DNA from: Sisyra terminalis
Taxonomy: Eukaryota > Arthropoda > Insecta > Neuroptera > Sisyridae
Direction of reading: 5' to 3'
Assembly (NCBI GenBank): GCA_958496175.1
Contig: OY292275.1
Span: forward strand, 23,785,001 to 23,849,000
Length of the DNA: 64,000 nt
Part shown: positions 25,070-37,385 of the stretch, piece after piece
Numbering within the stretch: the stretch's first letter is position 1
How the letters are laid out: the number at the start of each line of letters is the position of its first letter
Notes under the pieces: generated by a model
What the model was told of the DNA's origin: nothing
The model's database searches: none
What the model saw: only the letters and a program-made list of their open reading frames with translations
Made by a program: the position numbers and the translations under genes

Positions 25070-25690
25070 TACAAGGTTTGTTAATATGAAACCGGAATTA
25101 GCCAATCAATGGTGATGGCGGGCAATACCAAACCATGTCATTGAGACAATTTTTTTGTTTTGATATTTTACAATGATTTTCAATTCTCAAAAATATAAAT
25201 TTCTTATGATTTCATCATTTTTAGAAGCATTGATTATTCGAATTTTGTGCCTAAAAATATGATTCGCTGACAATTTTGATTTTCTATTATCAAAACTGCT
25301 GCGAAATCGCATCGAATGGTTGTTGAAGCTTACATTGAACATGCTCTTAGGAAATCTCAATGTTTTAAAGCGTTTTAAAAAATCGAAAATGGCAATATCG
25401 ACATGGAGAATGAAGAACGTGGAAGATCACTGAAAAAGTTTAAACACATCGAATTTTAAGAGCTGCTTGATCAAAATGGTAATCAAACGTAACAACTTAC
25501 AATAGAAGATTTGAACAAATTTTTAACGCGAAATACGGTTAGAATATCAAAATAGGCAATACAAAGTGATCTTGCTACATGGTAATTCCCCCGGCCACCT
25601 AGAAAAATGAGTGAAAGATATGATTAAGGGATTCAACTTGGAAATATTTTCGTATGCGGCTTACTCCCCAGAATTTGGTTCCAGATTTTG
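25070..25690 (+). pseudogene. Decayed mariner transposase
   Basis: Frames broken by stops and shifts still show mariner phrases: ELLDQNGNQT (cf. ALLDEDSCQTQ), and VILLHGNSPGHLEK (cf. ILLHDNARPHVAK) followed by YAAYSPEFGSRF (cf. PYSPDLAPSDYH). The catalytic Asp of LLHDN is Gly here, so the copy is dead. A second copy with the same left part lies at 52055-52380. Confidence 0.75.
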
Positions 25691-28600
25691 CTCAAAAGAT
25701 GAACAATTTTTTGACACTTTTTTCTGTATTAATTAAAACAAATACAGAAATATGGATATATTTTTACTTGAATTAAGTAATACAGTATTAATAAATTAAT
25801 TAAATTTTATAAACAATGGTTTTATATCCTATTTCTTTTATTTATCTACTACCAATACTTGGGATGTTTCATAATGTTAGGGTTTATCCTAATGATATAA
25901 TCACAAAATATCCCACTACGTGCCTAGAATTGTTATTTTTTTAAATAAGTGAATTTTCTAATTTTTAAATATAACTTTATTGTTAGATTCGAAAATCAAC
26001 TTTTGGGGATACATTTAATAAAAATGAAGTTTCTTACTTTAGAAAAAGTATTGGAGAGTTTTACCCTATAATATTAAAATAATTGCTCTATATGCGTATT
26101 ACTCCGCATTATAATTATTTCCTTTAATTTCTGAGCTGTAATTATAATATTTAATGTATTTTTTGTGTAAATAAGAAAAAATTATTATATAGTTAGAAAA
26201 TGCGTCAGACGTTTTTCCCGAAAAAAACCACTGAGTAGAACTTTATCAAATACTCAAATGTTTTTAATTTTGGCACCTAAAATAATGAAACAGGAAATTT
26301 CAGCATTTTGGGAAAACATTGTTGGGAGGGGAAGGTGTCAAATTTTTCTTATCTATCCTACTTCCACTTAAAACAGGATATTATTATGTCCCACTAACAA
26401 AAAAGGGGGTATAAGACGGCAAAATTCGTTTTTAATCATATTTGATGTTAAAGTATTATAGCATTAAATCTCTACTATTTTATCTAGATTTCGTTTTTTA
26501 TACTTTAAAGGAACAATAAGAAATATCTCTATGAAATGATTGACAACTTTGATGGTCCCAAAATTTTATTTTATCAATTTTTGCAGATATTCAAAAATTC
26601 TCGGATTTATATGTAGATATATAATGAAGCACGAAAGTACCTGAAAGCCATTGTATTTAAGTCCAAATTTGTTATTTTACAGTACATACTATCTTAGGTG
26701 TAATTATACTAGCATGACTTTCAACACGGGAAGAACTTGAGAAACTTTTTGCGTTAGTAAAAATTGCCCACTAATATAAATATAAGTTAGAAATTAACAG
26801 TTTAACTTTAAAGAGATAATAAAACCTGAAAATCGGACTTCAGATACTATGGCCCTTATTTGGATTACCTTTATTTGGAATTGATAAACAAATATATAAC
26901 TTTCTTTAAAAAATATGTTCAAAAATTCATATTTAAATTTCTTGCAGTTTGTGAAAATACTAAAAAAACTTGTGAAAAAATTTTCACTATAAAAACTATA
27001 ATCTAGGTATAATAATAATAATCTTTTCACTATAATCTATAATAACATAAATTATTAACAAGTATTATTTAATTACAATTCTATTTAAGGATTCGCTAAG
27101 TTTTTCACTATCTCAACTCAATTCCAATATAATTTACGAAATAATCAAGTTAAATAAATTCAAAAAGGTAATTACATAAATATGGAAGTACTATTTTATC
27201 GCAGTACTAATTTGGTGTTTTCAAAATTGTACTGTTGACCTAGTTAAAAAAGTAAAGTAAAAGTACAGCAAAGCTTAAGGGTTCCTTACACAATAGAATA
27301 GGTATATTTAATAATTTTTAAGTAAATTTCAAATCTTTTAATTGAAAATATGTACTAAAAATTTAGCATATAATGAAACTTTAATTTAAAATTAAATACG
27401 CATCTATTCTACAACAGATATTACCGATTCCGAAAAAGTGCCTCTAATACTCTGTTCTACTCATTCTCTCTTTAAATTTGTGTTTTTAATTTAATCCATT
27501 TTTGGAAAAACTATTGGAAATATTTGGAAAAACTATTGTCGATCAAACCAGTATTAAGTTTGCCCACCCTTGCGATAGAACTATTGCATCGTTATAAGAA
27601 TGGTTTGATAGTTGCGCAACCACATGAAACACAGATTGAAATTACAGAGTACCCTACCCACCCTACCTATTGCTCAACTAATTTAGTCCTGAATAGGGGG
27701 CGCCATAGTTCTTCTAAATACAAAGTTCTCAAGAGTTAGAAAAATATCCAGACTGAGGCTATTTACATAATTTGATTGTTACTGGCTTTCTTAAACAATT
27801 AATTAATTAAGTTTTATGAAAATATAACAATAGTTGAATTGACTTTTGCGATAATTGTTAAAAATATCTAAGTTTAATCAGTCTTTAATTTATTAAGTGT
27901 GTAAATGGTTTGAATTAAATCTTCTACAATAAACGTTAAAAATCGTTCAATAATGTGAATGTAAATTAATTAATTCAATTGAAAATAGCAAATCAATTAA
28001 AAAAACACTTTGTTATAAATTGAGGTCAACTTATCGAAAATATTTGTTTTGTGAACACTTCGAACTCTCATATGTAAAAGCTAAAATTATTCGCATCTAA
28101 ATAATCATTTACGTTATTCACGTGTGCATACGGTTACAAGCACGTGGATATAATAAATAAATTCAAATACGTAAACAATTTGTCGTAGAAGCTGAGCATT
28201 GGTGCATAATTTTAGACTAATAATGCTAATCTTCAAAATAATCGGATACAAATATCAAAAGATAATACATTCAAAAATTGAAAATATCCATCTAATCTAT
28301 ATAAAACTTAAATTATTTCAATTCTCTTAAAAGTAAACTTGCAAAGTTTGAAACAACTTCATTTTTATATATTGACGTCATGTTTGAAAAATTTTAAGAT
28401 TGTCAAAGAGTAAAGGTATTTTCATTTTATGAGTAATGAGTAATTAGTTGGAAATATATTTTTTATGTAATGCTTATATAACATTTAAATTTTAAAGAAC
28501 AATTTTCATAAAACTTCTGTTACTGTGTTACATATGGGAAATATGTGAAAATTATGAAGCACAAGAAGATTAGAAAACAATATTATAACGGTTTTGCTAA

Positions 28601-29950
28601 ATGATGATAAAGCGAGAATTAATGAAGGACATTTGCTTTTTACTTATTAGATCTACTGATAACGATTGTAAAAATGAGTCATGCATTTTCTAAAAACGTG
28701 CACATTCTATTTTTCTATAAATTTTATAGCATTTAAATTATTTTTAAAAATGTTTGCACTCTTTGTTTAGTTGTAAATTTTTGAATTTAAAAAAATCTTT
28801 CGAAGTTTTATCTTCAATTTCCTGAAGTTAGGTTAATTATAATCACAAATGTATAACATAGAGGAGTCATGTTAACTCTTTTTGGTCTCTTATTCAATTC
28901 CGAAATCTAATCTCTCTCTAACTCTAACTAATAGCTAAAATTTAATATGGAATTAAAATATTCTAAAGTATCGTCTTAAAATTTAACTTTCTCTTAAAAT
29001 CTCATACCAAACATTTGTAGATAAAACAAATTTTTGTGTTGAAAATTTGATGTCGGTTTTCTACCGAAAATAAATTTGATACTTTTCAAAATATGTTAGT
29101 AAATACAAGGATGAACTATGGAAATATTTTTTTCCTTTTAGGAAAGCTGCACAGTAATCTTCAAAGTATTCAAAGAATTTCGATTTTTTCCCTGACTTTA
29201 GTTTAAAAACTTCTCGACTCAAGACTACAGAAGTTTGTAAAATAAAATAAAAAAACGTGATTTTTCATATGAGTCGTTTGTTTTGAAAGTGACATAAGCC
29301 ATTTCACGAATGTTATCTTCTATTTGTCCATTGTGAGAACATAAATTTTGCTGCGAAAGTTTTAACAATTGTGACTAAACTAATATTAAAAGAATAATTT
29401 GTGAAAATTTAATAGTTTATTTATCAATATAAGTAAGCCTAATTATAAATAAAAAAGTTATCTTATGAATTGCCCTTGAAATGAACTTAGGTCACTTTCA
29501 AAATGAACGTCTTATGTATCTTATTGAACTTATTAACTAACAGATTCTTTATATAATGTGCGTCATATATTATTATGACGTCTGTACCTAAAAATTAATC
29601 AAATTACGACGAAATTAAAAACTTCTAAAAATCGATGGACACCTTACTGTAAAGTTCATTCTCGTTAGAAATTCAACATTAAGTTTTCTATTCTACCATA
29701 CTATTTTTGTCTAAATATTTCACACTGTATAAGAAAAATGTATGTATAAAAACCTGAAATCTTTAGCAAAATCTATATTGATTTTGGCTTTAACGTTTTC
29801 TCAAGATATTGACTTATTATAAGATTTTTCTTCATAATTCGAAATTGTTTTTTTTCAATTTTAGTGATAATAAACATAAGGTTTACTTTTTTGATAATAA
29901 ATACAATTTTCCAAATTTGGCTTTCAAAACAATAAAAGTTCCCGACCCCT

Positions 29951-30068
29951 GGGCTAACATGGTAAATCTCAGAGCTTTTTTGAGCTAAGGTAATATGTGA
30001 GCTTCGTTATACAGCGACAACTAGTGGTCGGCAAACAGAAGCTTTGACACTTACCGACATGTTAGCCC
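29951..30068. mobile_element. MITE family A, copy 1
   Basis: A 118-base element with terminal inverted repeats GGGCTAACATG and CATGTTAGCCC. It contains ACAACTAGTGGTCGGC. A near-identical inverted copy is at 30604-30895. Its left end abuts a hAT-like end (CGACCCCTG). Confidence 0.65.
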
Positions 30069-30099
30069 AAACTTCTACCTTATTTTTAATACAGAATTG

Positions 30100-30460
30100 A
30101 ATTTTTTGTGTGCCTCTCTTCTCTAATTGTAGCCAGAAAGTTAATAATAATTTATAAAACAGTACTCAGACCATATGCATGTCCAATCTGGAGTTCAGTA
30201 AGCAAAACCAAGTATCTAACAATACAAAGAGTCCAAAATAAATTGCTAAGAATGCTGGGAAACTACCCCACCAAATACAAGATATACGATCTTCATGAGG
30301 AATTAAGGATACTACCGCTAGACTTATATATCCTCGCCGTGTCGCGGAAATTCTTCACAAATTGTAGAAGTGGAGTTTCAAGTACGTTTAAAATTATAAG
30401 GACTTCTTTATTTCGACCGACTTCAAATTTTAAGAAAAGAACTTAACTCCATATTCTAGA
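30100..30460 (+). pseudogene. Jockey-like non-LTR retrotransposon fragment (end of reverse transcriptase)
   Basis: The open frame contains KLIIIYKTVLRPYACPIWSS, then SKTKYLTIQRVQNKLLRMLG and DLHEELRILPL. This is the characteristic C-terminal end of Jockey-clade reverse transcriptase ORFs (family consensus: YKTIIRP..YASPVWS...IQRFQNKFLR...DLHxELNI). Only this segment survives; catalytic motifs are absent. Confidence 0.8.
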
Positions 30461-30603
30461 CACATTAAAGAAACAATTTATGCAAAAAATAAGTCGATTT
30501 TTTGAACCCGTTAAACCAGAGCACCCCTTTAACTTTCTGGTTACAATTAGGGAAGACGCTCATAAAGAAGTTCAATTCTGTAATAAAAATGCGGTTGAAA
30601 TTT

Positions 30604-30895
30604 GGGCTAACATGTCGGTAAGTGTCAAAACTTCTGCTAGCCGACCACTAGTTGTCGTTGTACAACGAAACTCATATTATCCATATTACCTTAGCTCAAA
30701 AAAGCTGAGATTTACCCAAGGTTTATAAAATACACAGGTGGCCTCATGGTGGCTACGTGACGTATCCAGAAGAAATTCGTACATATCTTTAGACTGATTC
30801 AATTTCAAAATTCTTCGCATGACGTCATGTTTTTTTTTTCTAATGGGGCAACCTGTGTAATTTACAAACCTTGAGATTTACCAACATGTTAGCCC
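30604..30895. mobile_element. MITE family A, copy 2 (inverted), interrupted by a second MITE
   Basis: The same ends as 29951-30068 (GGGCTAACATG...CATGTTAGCCC), in opposite orientation. It is split by MITE B at 30717-30873. Without the insertion and its duplicated target it is 126 bases, matching copy 1 in length. Confidence 0.7.
30717..30873. mobile_element. MITE family B with 9-base target duplication
   Basis: Ends CAAGGTTTATAAAATACACA and, inverted, CAAGGTTTGTAAATTACACA. The 9-mer AGATTTACC directly flanks both sides (30708-30716 and 30874-30882), a length typical of Mutator-like elements. A diverged, disrupted inverted copy lies at 34090-34431. Confidence 0.75.
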
Positions 30896-31684
30896 AGGGG
30901 TCGGGCACCTTTATTGTTTAGGAAACCGAATTTGTGAAATTGTATTTATTATTAAAAAATGAGCCTCATGTTTATTATCACTAAAATTGAAAAAAATAAT
31001 AATTTCGAATTAAAAAATCGGTTCTTATTGCAAGATTTAGTTTCTACTTTTCTGAATAGTTGAAACTTAGAGTTTGACATTTAAAGAGCTATTGGGGTAG
31101 GACTAATGAGTCACGAGCCTCATGTGGCTGAAACTTTGTCCACGTTTTTAACACAAAATTGAACTTCTTTATAAGGCTTTCTTCTCTGATTGAAACCCGA
31201 AAGTTAAAGATATGACTCGAAAGAGGCGACTCGATTCCTTTAGATATACACATTTCAAGTTCACAATTTATACTTTTATTAAAATTACATAGATATTGTT
31301 TCGTTTTAATACAATATATTGTAAAATCTAATCTTTAGCCTAGATCAGGATCTACAGACGCTGTTTGGATGGTTTATACAAGGTACATTACACTTAAAAA
31401 TGAATTGTAAACAAAATTATTTGTATGCCTACTTAAGAGCAATAAATTTTATTTTATTTAATTGTTAAGATTTCGAATAAGTCTAACGATATGGAGATGT
31501 AGTAAAATATTATTTATATATTTTTTGGTTTGAAATATTTAAACCGTTGAACACATTTAAATATAGTAATAGATTTTCATCAAAAGATCAATTATAGGAA
31601 GAAATGTAATTCAAAAACATGGAATAAATTTAAATTTTGATTGTTGCGCACGGTATTTTTTCAAAATGGAATGAGTAAACAAAC

Positions 31685-32230
31685 CTTATTTCCAATTTTG
31701 TATTTATTCGCATTAGATAAATCCCATGCAGACGCAGATCGTGGTCCCCCATTTGACCCATATCCCCCATACTGAGTCCTTAAATTTGTTTCACTACTGT
31801 TTACACCCGTGTGAACACTATTGTTGTGCTTTTTAACGGGACGTCGTAGCGACGAAAACCATCCCGTGAACGATGGCTTCCGTTCTCGTCCCAAAGTGTG
31901 AGTTTGCATCGCCACATTCGCACTAGAACCATACAAAAGTTTATCACTCGCGGCATAGGTTTTTTGGCGGGATAATGGGGATGCTGCAGGTGCAGGTGCA
32001 GCTGATGGTGAAATTGCGTTGAATAATTCGGGCGTCAGGACGTCGTCGGGAACGACAGTGGCGGTGATGCTGGTGGGAGAGACGACGCCGTTTGGCGGCG
32101 TAGCCGTTACTATTTTTTTAGTTCGTTCGTAATAATACACTGTTTTCTTTTTACTAGTGTAACTCGTCTGTGTAATGCATTGATATTTGTATGACTGTTC
32201 TTGCGATATTGTCGTTTGTAACGTTTCCAT
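31685..32230 (-). CDS. 182-codon ATG-initiated exon, probable distal or alternative first exon of the cytohesin gene
   Basis: A 182-codon open stretch starts at an ATG (METLQTTIS) and ends NKYKIGNK at a donor (AAG/GTTTGT) in phase 0. That is the phase needed by the cytohesin exon starting at 23603, on the same strand. The sequence is GC-richer than its surroundings, especially 31950-32110, as expected for coding DNA. The protein is low in predicted structure: it has Ser/Thr/Ala/Pro-rich tracts, a Tyr-Lys-rich start (YTSKKKTVYYYERTKK), and a basic aromatic patch (RKPSFTGWFSSLRRPVKK) that could bind membrane or be phosphorylated. No known domain is recognised. Attaching it to cytohesin is inference from strand, phase and position. 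It could instead belong to a separate gene whose other exons I did not find. Confidence 0.6.
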
Positions 32231-33610
32231 TTGAAATTATTTCAACAATCGGTTAGCATGCAATTTTTTCAAATTATTCACAAATGTGTGAACGATTCAA
32301 AAATCAGATGTAATGGAATGTGACACATTATTATTAACACATTTCACACACTAATTTTTTTTTCTATTTAAATAAAAAAAAAATAAAACCAAATTAACAT
32401 AATGTACAAAAATCACACGCATTCATTTCCCACATATTCATACTTGAACCATTTTTTTTTTTTAAAAAATAACAATTTAAAACTTTTACAATTTCCCTAG
32501 TGTCAAATTAAAAATCCAATGATTAGTAAGTATCACAACCACGTTATAGTCTTTACAGCAAACTCAATTTCAAATATTTTATTTCCATTGCCATTAAGTT
32601 ACCAATTTTTGGGAAAACTAATGAATAATACGGAAAACTATTAAGAATTGAATCACAAGGAAATTGAAGTTCAAACTTCTGCTAATCGACTGAACAATAA
32701 ATTGATGACAAACTAAAAATGTGGGATTTAGTGATGGGTGTTATCTTATCTAAGCAGAAAGAGTTTGAAAATGAGCTTATCAGTATAAAACACATTTTTA
32801 TTTTAATGAGCAAAATAACGAATCTTTGCTCACAGTGACGACATAATACACAAAGGACATTGGAATTTTAATTGCGATGTGTATAAGAAACCAAAAATAA
32901 AAACAACAGCCACTACATATTATCTATTAGCACATAGTATTTAATTTCTCTAAAGGGTTTTTATCATTTTTATCACTCATCATTTGAATACCTATGAGTT
33001 ACAAAACAAAAGTATGCCTTATCATTGGGATAACTTTAAATGCAAATTACACACTTGGAAACTTTTTATGATTTTATGAAATGTTCATTTTGTGGACTGC
33101 GTTATGCAATTTCTAAATATTTAAGAAAGGAAACACAAATAACGTCGAGACTATAGGAGAAACTGAAAAAATGGGATTGTGCAATTTCTAAATTTAAACT
33201 TAAAAAAAAACGTTTTTGATGGATTGGTCCAATCCAGAGTGTAGATCGAAAAGAAACGAAAGCGAAATGGTATCTTGTTTCTGATTTGAACTGTTTAATT
33301 TAATAAACAGAAAAAACTTTCATAAGAAATTTAAGTATTTAACACTTGAATTTTTAAATCTGGATGGATTTCGGATGAAAAAAAACTTTTTGTTTTAATT
33401 TTTCTGTATAATTAGATTGGATTTAATGCTTAAGAATAGTTATTTAGTAATAAAAAATAATCTCTAGTTTGCTTTTAATAATCCGCTTAAAGAAGAATAA
33501 TCTCAAAGACATGTGAACAATTAAGTTATCGAAAAAAATATTTGGTAGTCTAAAGTAAAGATAATTCTAATAACCTCGATATTTTCTTTCTTTTATTATT
33601 ATCAACTAAT

Positions 33611-33840
33611 GCAGAACTCGTTTTTTTCCATCCTAACGGAAAGTATTACGGACAGAGATTAGCTGTTTTAACTACAACGAAATGCAATTGTGGTGCAGAA
33701 GAGTAAGTGAACGAGATCGGGTCTGTTGACCTTAGTAGTTCAAATACAACACAAGTTGTAGTATACATGGAATGTATGCGGATGGAGTGAGAGAAACTAT
33801 TTCTCCGTACCAACGAAAACGTCTCACCAATCAGCAATCT
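33611..33840 (-). repeat. 200-base dispersed repeat (copy 1)
   Basis: The reverse complement closely matches 57655-57850, sharing TCTCTCACTCCATCCGCAT, AATTGCATTTCGTTGTAGTT and CGTAATACTTTCCGTTA in the same order. No coding function is evident; the 63-codon frame inside is a by-product. Confidence 0.75.
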
Positions 33841-34089
33841 TAATTATTAAAATTTCAGACATAGATACAGTATTTTGTTCGGATGGGTGACAAGGAATTT
33901 TACTAACTTCTGGTTTTTACCAGAAGTTTTAGTTTTTAGTTTTAGTTTAGAAGTTCAGGTTTTAGTTTGGTATTTTTTTTTAAATTACTCATGTTACACT
34001 TGCATTTGACTAATAGTTCTTATGGTTCTTACAAATAGTTGTTATGACAACGACAAACTTTTGAAATTGGTTAATTAAAACAAAGTAAG

Positions 34090-34431
34090 ATTTATAAATT
34101 TAACACAGCTTGCCTCATTAGAAAACAAAATGACGTCATCTGAAGTATTTTGAAATGTGAATCAGTCTAAATATATTTACGTATTGTATAGTAATTGAAA
34201 AATTGTTACAATTGGTATTTTAGATTAAACCATTGAAACCATAGTCACACTTTAATTTTGAAAAAATTAAAAAAAATAAGTGTAACTTCAATTAATATAC
34301 TAATATATTTCGATACGTCGTTACCAATGCTACCAACAGTTATAAATTAGAATTCTTTCTGGATACGTCCCTTTCCTAAATATTCTGATTAGTTGTGAAC
34401 CCATAAGGCTACCTGTGTATTTTATAAACCT
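34090..34431. mobile_element. MITE family B, disrupted copy
   Basis: The left part (34090-34175) includes AAAATGACGTCAT, and the right part (34345-34431) ends GCTACCTGTGTATTTTATAA. Both match the inverted halves of 30717-30873, with about 170 bases of unrelated AT-rich DNA between them. Confidence 0.55.
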
Positions 34432-36724
34432 TGACTTCTAGTGCGGTTTTTGGTTTACTGAATACAATTTACAGTGCATTATTCATTATAAACAGATCAA
34501 TAGTAATCGTGAAAACACTCTATAATGTGTTATATCTCACACATCTTAAATTCTATAGGCTTATGTGTTTTTCTCTTTTTACTTTTTCGTTTTATCAAAT
34601 TTCAAATCACAACAACGCCAAAGAAGTTTTCACTTCAAAATCATCATTTTTTTTTTTGTAAATTGATATAATTGCAGATTTGGAATAATTAATTTAACAA
34701 ACAATTTTTATTTATTTTTTTTGGAACTGACCTCACACTAACAAAAAGAAAACGACAAAAACCTACTTAAGTCGCCGCCTATATCCTGAAGCATTTTATT
34801 TATGAATATTGCTTTTGTGAAGCGGAACTATAAAAAGATAAATGATAAAGTACACAAAAAGTTCCATTTTTGGTATATTTTAACGTTATCTTAAAGAATC
34901 CACTTGACACAAATAGTTTAAACCGATTCTTAGTCACTTTGAAAACTAATATTTCATCTTGAAGTTATCAAATGACAAATATAGAGAAAAAAAGCCGAAA
35001 AATAATTCTCGTTTTCTTTTGGAATTTGATATTGGTTCGGAAATAAATCAAGTGTCAAAAAAATACTGGGAAAATCCGCATTAGTAAATTTTCATTTCGG
35101 TATTTCAAGTTCAAAGACACGACGTTATCAAACCAGGTTCATAGCCGGGAGTTCAACGACGTCAAATCCCGTCTCAACTCAACCCCTTCCTTGAACCAAT
35201 TCTCTTGTACTCGATACCACTTCTATTCCGTTTAGGTTTTTCCTACTTTCTATTCTCAATTAAATCAGGATATGTCTTAAATCCACCTTAACATTTCCTA
35301 TCCGTATTGCATACAATAAATGTAATTTTTCCACAATTCCCACCCTTTTTTTTTAACACTCCATATAAACAACATCCGTTCTTCTGTATTATCATGGAAT
35401 AAATGCATTTTATACAAACTAACGGTTCAGACACATCTGCACGAAAGCGTATTTGTCTGTCAAAAGTATAGAGGAAGGATGTAGTCGGGTGTGGTGAAGA
35501 AACTGAAGGCTATGAGAAGGTGTTGATAAAAAAGGAAGACGCTGAGAAAAAATGAATTGTTGCATTTCTGAACAACGAACCAACTAATAAAAATTCATTT
35601 TTTGTTCTTAAAAAAAAACGAGGCAATTTTTTTTTAGATCCATCGGTCGACGTCACTGCGATTGTGTAACTTCTTAAAACCCACATATGTCTTTCTTTAT
35701 GGATCATCTCACACGAATTTTTTTGAAATTTGAACTTTTTTCAAATAAATCAAATTGACCGTTAACGTCCTTGTAACTTTTCGTTAGTCAACGAAGCTTC
35801 GAACGATTAAACGAATGCTTGAATGATTATGTTAATGATGACATCACATTAAATAATAACACAAGCAATTAACAATTAGTCACCACAAAGTAAGGAAAAT
35901 AACACTAAATATAATATGAAAATATTACAATGAAGAGAGAAAAATAGTTTTCAATTCAGTAGATGAAAAATACCGCTTGACTTATCTTTGAGGACCCACC
36001 TAAATATATAGACATAGAGGCGGTTCTTTCGCAAAATTATATGTTTCAGCTTGAGTTCAATGACCAAAGAAAAATTTGTCAACGAATAGTTTTTGGTGAT
36101 TCCTTAAAATAATAACAATACACTAACATTGACCAATAGTCTACACCGTGTACACGGTATGTGTACCCAACAGCATCAGTAATAATTAAAGCTAAATTGT
36201 TGTAATGTCTTCATGGTCTTTTTAATATGTAACAGATATCTCTTTAACTTAGTTTTCCTAAGATATTTTTACGAAGCTTAGTACGCACTTATTTCTTGAC
36301 AAATGAAATAATTGAACAATGGTATTTCTTTACTGATTGCTGATAATAAAACAAATTATAGTAACATGTACATCGTGAACTGTAAATTTTTAAATATACT
36401 TGAGAGATACGGATATATATCGGAAAAAATATGTGCAATTGAATTTAAACTATCTAAATATAATTTGTTCTGTTTTGTCATACCACTTTCAATACCTTAT
36501 TGATTGATTACAAAAAAAAAAAAAAAAACAAACTATCCATTAGAAGATATGATGAATCATTTATTCGAGAATGTTTTTCGTAATTCAAACAGAAATTACA
36601 AAAAACGATATTGATCAACGTTTTTATCAAAACAGACTTTTAGAGATGATCAATTTAAAAATAGGTAAACGTATAATGAATAAAAAGTGTAAGCACATAC
36701 GTGACAGGGAAATACAATAATTGT

Positions 36725-37385
36725 CTCAAATTTCTACTAACTGATGGTTGTCATTTGTTACAACTGTCTCTTAGGTTTCACATAATTGACAATTTTTGTC
36801 CTTTATCAGGTGTGTCAGTGTTGACTGTGAATATTTCATGGGTAACTACAAGCTAATTATTAATATATTATAGAGAGGAATACATTTTCAGTAAGTGGGC
36901 TTGAAACATATAGCTGCAGTTATTATAGATTTATATTTAAACCTTTAAAACAAATAAGAGCGAAACGAAATTAGGGTATTACTGTTAATTAGAAGGATGA
37001 AACAGATTAATTAAACTTTTAAATGTTTTATACCAATTTTTTAGTGTATACAAGTTATTTAAAAAATAAATTTCCTTTTAATATGAATAAATGAATGTAG
37101 TAGAAAAAAATCGTTAGAATGATTCTCAAGAAAATTACCACAGTTAACTCAGAAATTCAATTTCCGTTTGATCAAATAAATCAAGTATAGTCTTTAAGCC
37201 CTGTTGTGATCAAAAAAAGATCAACGAAAAATCAGGACAGTTATAGACTAGTAACTACCCGTGAAATATTCACAGCCCAATACACAACTGACAAAGACAA
37301 AAATTGACAAGTGAATGAAATCGAAGAGACTGTCACAACCATAACAACAATCAATCATTTCAAATTTGACACAATTATATTTGGT
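36725..37385. mobile_element. Possible TIR element of a dispersed family
   Basis: The left segment (36725-36870, with GTGAATATTTCATGGGTAAC) and right segment (37240-37385, with CTACCCGTGAAATATTCACA) are inverted relatives. Related pieces occur at 10375-10450, 40470-40680 and 47690-47780. No transposase frame is present. Confidence 0.45.

Larger units (their letters stand above)
29816..31215. repeat. Nested, partly palindromic transposon cluster
   Basis: Outer arms 29816-29951 and 30895-31045 are inverted copies of an hAT-like end (CAGGGGTCGGGCACC reading outward from 30895). Inside come MITE A, the LINE fragment, and inverted MITE A with nested MITE B. A hAT-internal segment is also directly repeated at 30085-30150 and 31150-31215. 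Confidence 0.6.
23604..31684 (-). other. step: Long 5' intron region of the cytohesin gene (inferred)
   Basis: About 8 kb upstream of the first certain Sec7 exon. I searched by eye for the expected coiled-coil exon (ERxELxxIRxRK-type) and did not find one. The frame MTVEEFLAKFHQTLVSSLH at 23772-23681 (minus) could be an alternative start but has no recognised match. The interval holds a mariner relic at 25070-25690 and the nested repeat cluster at 29816-31215. Confidence 0.5.

Noticed and set aside
27524..27739. 71-codon frame MEKLLSIKPVLSL...
   Set aside because: Slightly GC-richer and open, but no family resemblance, no splice context and a repeat-like phrase (AGGGGGCGCCATAGTTCTT) inside.
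30480..30728. 82-codon frame MQKISRFFEPVKPEHPF...
   Set aside because: Its second half is translated MITE A and the start of MITE B, so the frame is a by-product of repeats.
33646..33837. 63-codon minus-strand frame
   Set aside because: Entirely inside the 200-base dispersed repeat whose second copy is not open.
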